NCBI GenBank assembly: GCA_034440635.1
Contig: JAOTON010002235.1
Location: 248,001-312,000 of the forward strand
Direction: 5' to 3'
Source of the DNA: Lepas anatifera
Lineage: Eukaryota; Arthropoda; Thecostraca; Lepadidae
DNA length: 64,000 nucleotides
Part shown: piece by piece, positions 58,101 through 64,000 of the stretch
Layout: each line of letters starts with the position of its first letter
Position numbering within the stretch: position 1 is the stretch's first letter
Translations under genes and position numbers: made by a program
Notes under the pieces: generated by a model
Told to the model about the DNA's origin: nothing
Databases searched by the model: none
Seen by the model: the letters and a program-made list of their open reading frames with translations, nothing else

Positions 58101-59400
58101 CCTTGTGCAGGGGCCCCCCGCAACAGGGGCCCCGAGGGAAAGTAGCACCCATTCGCAGTGGACTCCCCAGATACACTCGCGCCAGACATTGGAGCCCCGT
58201 GAGAGGGGCCCCATTAACAGGGGCCCCTAGAATCTAGGGCGCCTGGAAGTGGACCCCATTGGCAGTGGGCCCCTAAATACAGTCGGCCTTAGACGTTGGG
58301 GACCTCCGTGAGCAGGGGGCCTATGAGCGGGAGGCCCCACGAGCAGGGCACCCAGCAGCTGGGTCCCTAGGGAAAGTGGAGCCCCACTGGCAGTGGGCCC
58401 CTAGATGCAGTCGGCCCAAGACGTTGGAGCCTCCGTGAGCAAGGTGCCCCGCGAGCAGGGGCCCCCACAAGCAGCGAAGCCCGAGAGCAAGAAGCCCCCT
58501 GGAGTAGGGGCTCTGTAGTAGCAGCCTTCATGGGCAGGAGTTGTCAAAGGCGGGCGACCACACATGCAAGGACCATCTGGCCACAATCGGCCCATGGGGC
58601 AAGGGAGCTCTGGTGGTAGTCGGTTTCAGAAGCGGGGGCCCCACGAGAAGCCCCTATTGGAGTCCGATAGGGGCAGTGGGCCCAGAAGTAGAACCTCCTA
58701 CTGGCAGTCAGAGTCAGCGAGCAGGGCCTTTAGATCCAGAGGGCCCCCTAGTCACAGTCAGTCCCAGGCGTTGGGAACTCTGCGAGCAGGAGGCCCACAC
58801 AAAAAGGGGCCCAAGAGCAGGGGGCGCCACAAGATGGGAGCCCCAGGAGCAGGAATCACCGTGAAGTAGGGGCCCCCTTGTGGCAGACTTCAGGGGCATG
58901 GGGCCCCGGGAGGCAGATGGTCACAAGGGCAAGGGCCACCTAGTTACAGTCGGCCCCTTCGGGGCCCTCTAGTGGTCGACGGTTTCAGAAGCATGGGCCC
59001 CAGGGGAAGAATACCTTGGTGGAAGTCGCCTCATGAAACAGTGGGCCCCCAGAAGCATGGCCCCATTGGCAGGGGATAATTAGCTACTATTGGCAGTCAG
59101 AATCAGAGAGCAGGGGCCTTCAGATCCAGAAGCAGTTAGAGTTCTCGGCAGTTAGTTTCTCTGGCTAGGGACCAGGGGAAGGTTTCCTGGAAAACGTGGA
59201 CCCCAGGAACAGGGTCCCTAATCACAGTCGGCTTCAGAGCCAGGGGCCCCAGCCAGGGCCCAAGATCAGGGGGCCATGCTGTAGTCGGCCCTATGGGGCA
59301 GGAACCTCTAATGGCAGTTGGTTTCAGTGGCAGGGATGCCCAGGAAAAAGCTCCTAGTGGGAGTCGGTCTCCTGAAGCATGATCCCTGAAGCAGGAATCG
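58100..59400. repeat. Degenerate satellite, core gggGCCCC(ga)GcAGggg
   Basis: Irregular units of about 20-35 bp contain aggggccccac, gagcaggggg, ccctagtcacagtcggccc and similar phrases. Longer blocks recur (for example 'cactggcagtgggcccctaga' style text at about 58250 and 58385). Open frames in all directions are artefacts. It resembles the arrays at 10321 and 35220 in its C4-G/TGAG core. Confidence 0.75.
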
Positions 59401-60812
59401 TTCATTCAGTCCCTGACGTCAAATGTGAACATCTTATGAAATCAAGGCGTTTAACATTCAGATTTCGGATTATGCCTAATTTGGTATAACTAGGCAGTGA
59501 GCATCGTCACAAGTTATGCCAAGCATTGAAGTTGGTACGGTCTAGGGGGATAGCAAAATAAAAATTATATCTTGATTTTTCGGGCCAAAATTTCCCATAC
59601 TGACCATGCATTCGTGCCATGATGGGCAGGGGCGGACCCAGCCAGTGAGATTGGGGAGGGGCACACCCATGTCGGCGAGGAGCAAAAGAAGATATGGAGC
59701 AAAGAATCTTGCTCTTCCATTCCTCAGATTTCAGAAAAGTTTACTCCTTTTGGTAATCTGCTGCTCCAAGACTTGTTGTAGATTAAATACAATGGAAGTG
59801 GGTACAAATTGTTTAATTCCCGGACTACGCGCTGTCGCGGGTCAAAACCTGAAGAGAACAGTATGGGTCTGACCTGTCACGCGCAACACAATTCTAGAAC
59901 GTTGTCACAGTGCTGGGACAGATCTGCCACAGGCGCGAGTCTGAGTGGCCGCGCATCTCTATGTGCGAATCATGTGACTTCACAGCATCTCCCGTCGTAA
60001 GGTCCGAGCGTTCATTCCTCACGAAGTGACAACTTTGTGAATATGCTTCATCCCCTACCGCCGGATCAGTGCACGGTAACACAAACACACCAGCTGAATG
60101 CATTCATATATATATTTGTTGTCGTTTCACTGCATGGCCCTCCACATGACTCTTCCAGAAACCAGCCGATATAAAATGGTAAGAATTAGTATATATTTTA
60201 CAGAAGAGTGTACATGATGTACATCGATACAAAGTCGGCGGGTCGAGCCCGGCGGCACCGATGGAGGCCCCGTGGCGCCCCCACCGCGTCACCGGCCGGC
60301 CCCACCCACGCTGGCTGGGTTTTGATTGGTCGGCGGTGCCGTGCGAGCGGCGGAGTCGGGCGCCGCGACAGCCGCAGGCCGCCCCGGCCGGGGAGAGCGC
60401 CGGGGGCGGCGGCGAGTGTCGCGCCGCCGACGGCGAGGGAGGGGCGCGCAGCCTGGGCGCCGGACCCTGCACCCAGCGCCGAGGTCCCGCCACTGCCGCG
60501 GCCGCCGCTGGCACGGACACGGGGCGACGGCCACCCACTCACACTCAGCAGACCGACAGCCTGCAGTCCAACAGCCGCCCGGTATCGGTGCACACCCAAT
60601 CCCTCATGCATTTCCCACGTGTTCTCATTTACCTATATGCAATATGCATACATGTAAGTATACATGAAAGGTAGGTATGTATGCGTTTGAGCGCGTCGGG
60701 GCGTCGCCTGTAGTTAAAGCTATTCCGGCGCGGCCCGGTCTCGGGCAGGCCGGCGAGGGGGCCGCGGCAGCCATCACAGAGAGAGCGGCAGTCGGGCAGC
60801 CGCGGCCGGGTC
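59401..60812 (-). other. 3' region downstream of RIM
   Basis: This covers the presumed RIM 3' untranslated region (right part) and intergenic sequence. Positions 60230-60545 are very GC-rich. No AATAAA on the minus strand could be assigned. Open frames over the GC-rich part on both strands are long only because of composition. Confidence 0.4.
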
Positions 60813-61007
60813 TTAGCTGAAGGCCGCGTCGCCTGCCGCCGGCTTGGAGGAGGCTGTGGGTGGCACACTGACCAGCGAGCTGGTGGCGAACAGTTTGTAC
60901 CAGCCGATGGCGATGTTGGAGAGGTCCAAGTCGTCCAGCAGAATCTGCGCCACACCCATGAAGATCTTTTTGCCCTCCATGCGGCCGTAGTCGCCCCAGA
61001 CGGTAAC
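60813..61007 (-). CDS. Rim: RIM (Rab3-interacting molecule), last exon, end of C2B
   Basis: RIM is an active-zone scaffold that links Rab3 on synaptic vesicles, calcium channels and Munc13. This minus-strand exon follows an acceptor (cgctag) and encodes VTVWGDYGRMEGKKIFMGVA, then QILLDDLDLSNIAIGWYKLF and ATSSLVSVPP, ending FS and TAA at 60815-60813. 'VWGDYGRM......MGVAQILLD.L.LSN..IGWYKLF..SSLV' is specific to the RIM C2B domain. The exon is phase 0 and fits the upstream exon exactly. The tail after SSLV is short and unlike the vertebrate tail. Confidence 0.96.
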   Translation of the reverse strand, partial: VTVWGDYGRMEGKKIFMGVAQILLDDLDLSNIAIGWYKLFATSSLVSVPPTASSKPAAGDAAFS

Positions 61008-61760
61008 CTAGCGACAAACCGTCAACTGTCACAGCTGCTGCAGCACTGAGAGTCGTCAGACAACACATTGTAACGGCATTGGCGTGGACGGACGACAAAC
61101 GTGGCTACAACTTAAATCGGCTTCCTCTGGAACCATTGATAGGTCATTCAAGCCCCGCTCTATCTCAACACAGGTCCGGTTCCCGCCTAACCCCGTTTGG
61201 CCTAGTTTCAGTCTTACCTGAGTCCAAACTTTATATTTGGGCAAGGCATTCAAATATCGCTACGTTATCATGCCCGTACACTGGAGGGCTGTGGTTGGCT
61301 AGGATTACCCATGCAACCGCGAAGTATGTGTTTGAAAACACTTCACATAGCGGCCCATTTGAGCATCACGCGAATAAAAAGTTTATACCGCTACCTGCAT
61401 GATGCACACCTTCAAGTGGTTACCTAAACAATCTGTTTCAGCTTACATGTTTTATCTATGAATGGATGGCGTCTCCGTCCAGGCATTTTAGCGCAACCAA
61501 AGGTATGCGGCAGCATCCGAACGCATCCCAAACCGTTACCGGATCGGACCGACATGCCTTTAAAAATCGGAGGAGCTAATATCTGGATATAAATTTGGCT
61601 TTTTTAACAGTTGGTCAATATGTTTGTACGGATTTGATCTTGAGTGATTCTTTCCGACCAGATCAGCCTGGGTTGATAAGTGAAAGCCTGGAAGGACGGG
61701 CCTGTTGACGGTGACACGCTCTGCCGGTCACGCTCACTTGGCCGGACCAGCACCACGTAC

Positions 61761-61900
61761 CTGGAGCACACATCCCGCGTACTTCTCCGTAAACACCAGC
61801 GTCTGCTGATACAGCGGGTCTAGGGTCCGCCGTGCTGTGCTCGTCTTGGCCTTGGATAAACATCGTTTGCCGTCCACCAGGTAGACCTTCACGTACGGAG
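61761..61900 (-). CDS. Rim: RIM, penultimate exon, C2B core
   Basis: The minus-strand exon lies between TGCTAG and GTACGT. The first two bases complete Ala, giving A-PYVKVYLVDGKRCLSKAKT, then STARRTLDPLYQQTLVFTEK and YAGCVLQ. 'PYVKVYL......K.KT..ARRTLDPLYQQ.L.F' is the RIM C2B signature. The intron before it is filled by a minisatellite whose units copy this exon's acceptor and first bases. Confidence 0.96.
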
Positions 61901-63206
61901 CTAGCAAACACGGGAAGAACATCACGTACATGACTAGCGGGCAAAATATCACGTACAGAGCTGGTGAACACGGCAAGAACATCACGTACAGGTTTAGTGG
62001 GCACGGCAAGAACATCACGTACAAGACTAGCGGGCAAGAACATCACGTACAGAGCTGGTGAGCACGGCAAGAATATCACGCACAGAATTAGTGGGCACGG
62101 CAAGAACATCACGTACAAGACTAGCGGGCAAGAACATCACGTACAGAGCTGGTGAGCACAGCAAGAACATCACATACAGGACTAGCGGGCAAAATATCAC
62201 GTACAGAGCTGGTGAGCACGGCAAGAACATCATGTACAGGATTAGTGGGCACAGTAAGAACATCACGTACAAGACTAGCGGGCAAGAACATCACGTACAG
62301 AGCTGGTGAGCACGGCAAGAACATCACGCACAGGATTAGTGGGCACGGCAAGAACATCACGTACAGGACTAGCGGGCAAAATATCACGTACAGAGCTGGC
62401 GAGCACAGCAAGAACATCACGTACAGGACTAGCGGGCAAAATATCACGTACAGAGCTGGTGAGCACGGCAAGAACATCACGTACAGGATTAGTGGGCACA
62501 GTAAGAACATCACGTACAAGACTAGCGGGCAAGAACATCACGTACAGAGCTGGTGAGCACGGCAACAACATCATGTACAGGATTAGAGAGCACAGCAAGA
62601 ACATCACGTACAGGATTAGTGGGCACAGCAAGAACATCACGTACAGGACTAGCGGGCAAAATATCACGTACAGAGTTGGTGAACACGGCAAGAACATCAC
62701 ATACAGGATTAGTGGGCACGGCAAGAACATCACGTACAAGACTAGCGGGCAAGCACGTCACTTACAGAGCTGGTGAGCACAGCAAGAACATCACGTACAG
62801 GACTAGCGGGCAAAATATCACGTACAGAGCTGGTGAGCACGGCAAGAACATCACGTACAGGATTAGTGGGCACAGTAAGAACATCACGTACAAGACTAGC
62901 GGGCAAGAACATCACGTACAGAGCTGGTGAGCACGGCAACAACATCATGTACAGGATTAGAGAGAACGGCAAGAACATCACGTACAAGACTAGCGGGCAA
63001 GAACATCACGTACAAGACTAGCGGGCAAGAACATCACGTACAGAGCTGGTGAGCACGGCAAGAACATCACCTACAGGACTGGTGGGCACGGCAAGAGGAT
63101 CACGTACAGGACTGGTGGGCACGGCAAGAACATCACATACAGGACTGGTGGGCAAGAACATCACGTAGAGGACTGGTGGGCACGGTTAGAGGGTCACGTA
63201 CAGGAC
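61901..63206 (-). repeat. Minisatellite abutting the RIM acceptor, units 28 and 33 bp
   Basis: About 40 units begin at the acceptor of the 61761-61900 exon and extend 1.3 kb into the intron. On the plus strand the units read aagaacatcacgtacagagc plus tggtgagcacggc (33 bp), a variant with ggattagtgggcac, and a 28-bp variant with aagactagcgggc, mixed in blocks. On the minus strand each unit reads ..caccag|ctctgtacgtgatg, close to the true junction ..gctag|ctccgtacgtgaag. Long frames on both strands (VRDVLAV- and ARTSRT-type) are artefacts. Confidence 0.97.
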
Positions 63207-63510
63207 CAATGAGTTTTGTTTTCAATAAGGGTAAGTTTCTTGTCAGCAGCAGGTTGGTGGTCCCTCAGTTTTACACCGGTGGCGACGTTTATGCCGGGTT
63301 CAGGTCACAAAGAAGTTGTGTACTTTCTGAGGTACGGTTCTGGACGTTAGGACCAAACGAGAGCGATAAAACGCTGCAATTTTTATAGCACAGCAAAAAA
63401 TGACTTATTGAACTCATCTTCGGGAAAAAAGTTCCTGAAGTTTTACTATAAACAACAGATGCCTTACACTTGTACATTCCAGACGCGCTATTACGACTGT
63501 TTTCACTGAC

Positions 63511-63628
63511 CTGGAAGAATTCTGGAGCCTGGCTTGGACTGAAGCCCGCGTGCACGGATCACCTCCACCTCCAGGTTTCCTTTTCGGTCGCACATGGAGA
63601 GCTGGATGTCACCCAGCGAGGGGGCTGG
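63511..63628 (-). CDS. Rim: RIM exon, start of C2B
   Basis: The minus-strand exon starts after ATGCTAG and ends before GTCAGT. It encodes PAPSLGDIQLSMCDRKGNLE, then VEVIRARGLQSKPGSRILP, leaving one G that completes Ala with the next exon. 'GDIQL.......G.LEVEVIRARGL..KPGS..LPAPYVKVYL' is the RIM C2B entry. The start was set at the first AG after an in-frame stop (TAG at the acceptor itself); it is phase 0. The remaining RIM exons (zinc finger, PDZ, C2A) lie beyond the right edge of the window. Confidence 0.93.
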
Positions 63629-64000
63629 CTAGCATCTGGCGTCCCACCAGCTGACCTGCCCACGTACACCATGGTCACTCCGATCTGAAGCCAGCTGATC
63701 CCACTCTGGCCAGCGGTGGGCCATTCTGACGTTTAGATTGGGCGTCAGCAGCTGATATTGACCTGGCTGGGCGTTAGCAAGGGTGCGCTTGCAAGAAGGA
63801 CAGACTGCAATTACATATATTGGGTTTGACTAAAGGGACGAAGTTTAGGGGTCACATACAGTACCTGAGGAAAGCATTTTTGGAATTAGGAGAACCATCC
63901 CTCTCAACACTAATTTCAGACCATTTTAGGAGGCACCGTGATTCCAAAGTCTTATCGGGAAATGATATACATGATTTTGGCAGATACGGCAGCTATCTGA
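63629..64000. other. RIM intron sequence to window edge
   Basis: Minus-strand intron upstream of the C2B entry exon. No further exon is recognised before the end of the window. Confidence 0.5.

Noticed and set aside
60104..60674. Long GC-rich open frames on both strands downstream of RIM
   Set aside because: Stop-poor because of high GC; no homology, and overlapping frames are equally long.
61663..63021. Several long open frames on both strands
   Set aside because: They are translations of the RIM intron minisatellite; only the part within 61761-61900 on the minus strand is real coding sequence.
61901..63206. CRISPR array
   Set aside because: Unit lengths resemble repeat-spacer spacing, but there are no unique spacers, the units are fully tandem and the context is an animal intron.

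Overview
This is animal nuclear DNA: interrupted genes with GT-AG introns, tRNA-derived SINEs, many DNA transposons and abundant satellite repeats. Nothing looks bacterial, and almost all open frames fall inside repeats. The protein families (an SLC22-type transporter and the synaptic protein RIM) point to a bilaterian. The repeat style suggests a marine invertebrate, perhaps a crustacean, but that last step is a guess.

Two genes are supported, arranged tail to tail. On the + strand, eleven exons between 23074 and 55126 encode a 12-helix SLC22/MFS-type organic-ion transporter of roughly 620 residues. All junctions keep phase except 1/2 and 4/5. On the - strand, the last three exons of RIM (Rab3-interacting molecule, unc-10) lie at 63628-60813 and encode the C2B domain and the C-terminus. 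The rest of RIM lies beyond the right edge.

Repeats form the remainder. (i) A large set of TTAA-flanked, AGGTCA-rich elements of about 0.85-1.05 kb, in at least five families, is probably piggyBac-like and non-autonomous. Two copies carry a second element nested exactly at a TTAA, and an empty paralogous site exists for one of them. (ii) Two hAT-like insertions have 8-bp target duplications. One is a 3.04-kb near-palindrome in SLC22 intron 1; the other is a 2.9-kb insert in intron 4. (iii) A 0.75-kb foldback lies at 2367-3114. (iv) There are two full tRNA-SINEs with target duplications, a third SINE type, and SINE tails. (v) There are several free-standing minisatellites.

The most unusual signal is that many minisatellites sit directly on exon edges and their unit is a copy of the splice junction itself (intron end plus the first or last 15-25 exon bases). 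This is seen at acceptors at 33647, 42547, 45752, 53609 and 54797, probably 37377, at one donor (45837), and at a RIM acceptor (61900). The array before the last SLC22 exon has a 39-bp unit (13 codons), stays open into that exon, and carries in-frame acceptor-like AGs, so it could add 13-residue blocks to the protein.
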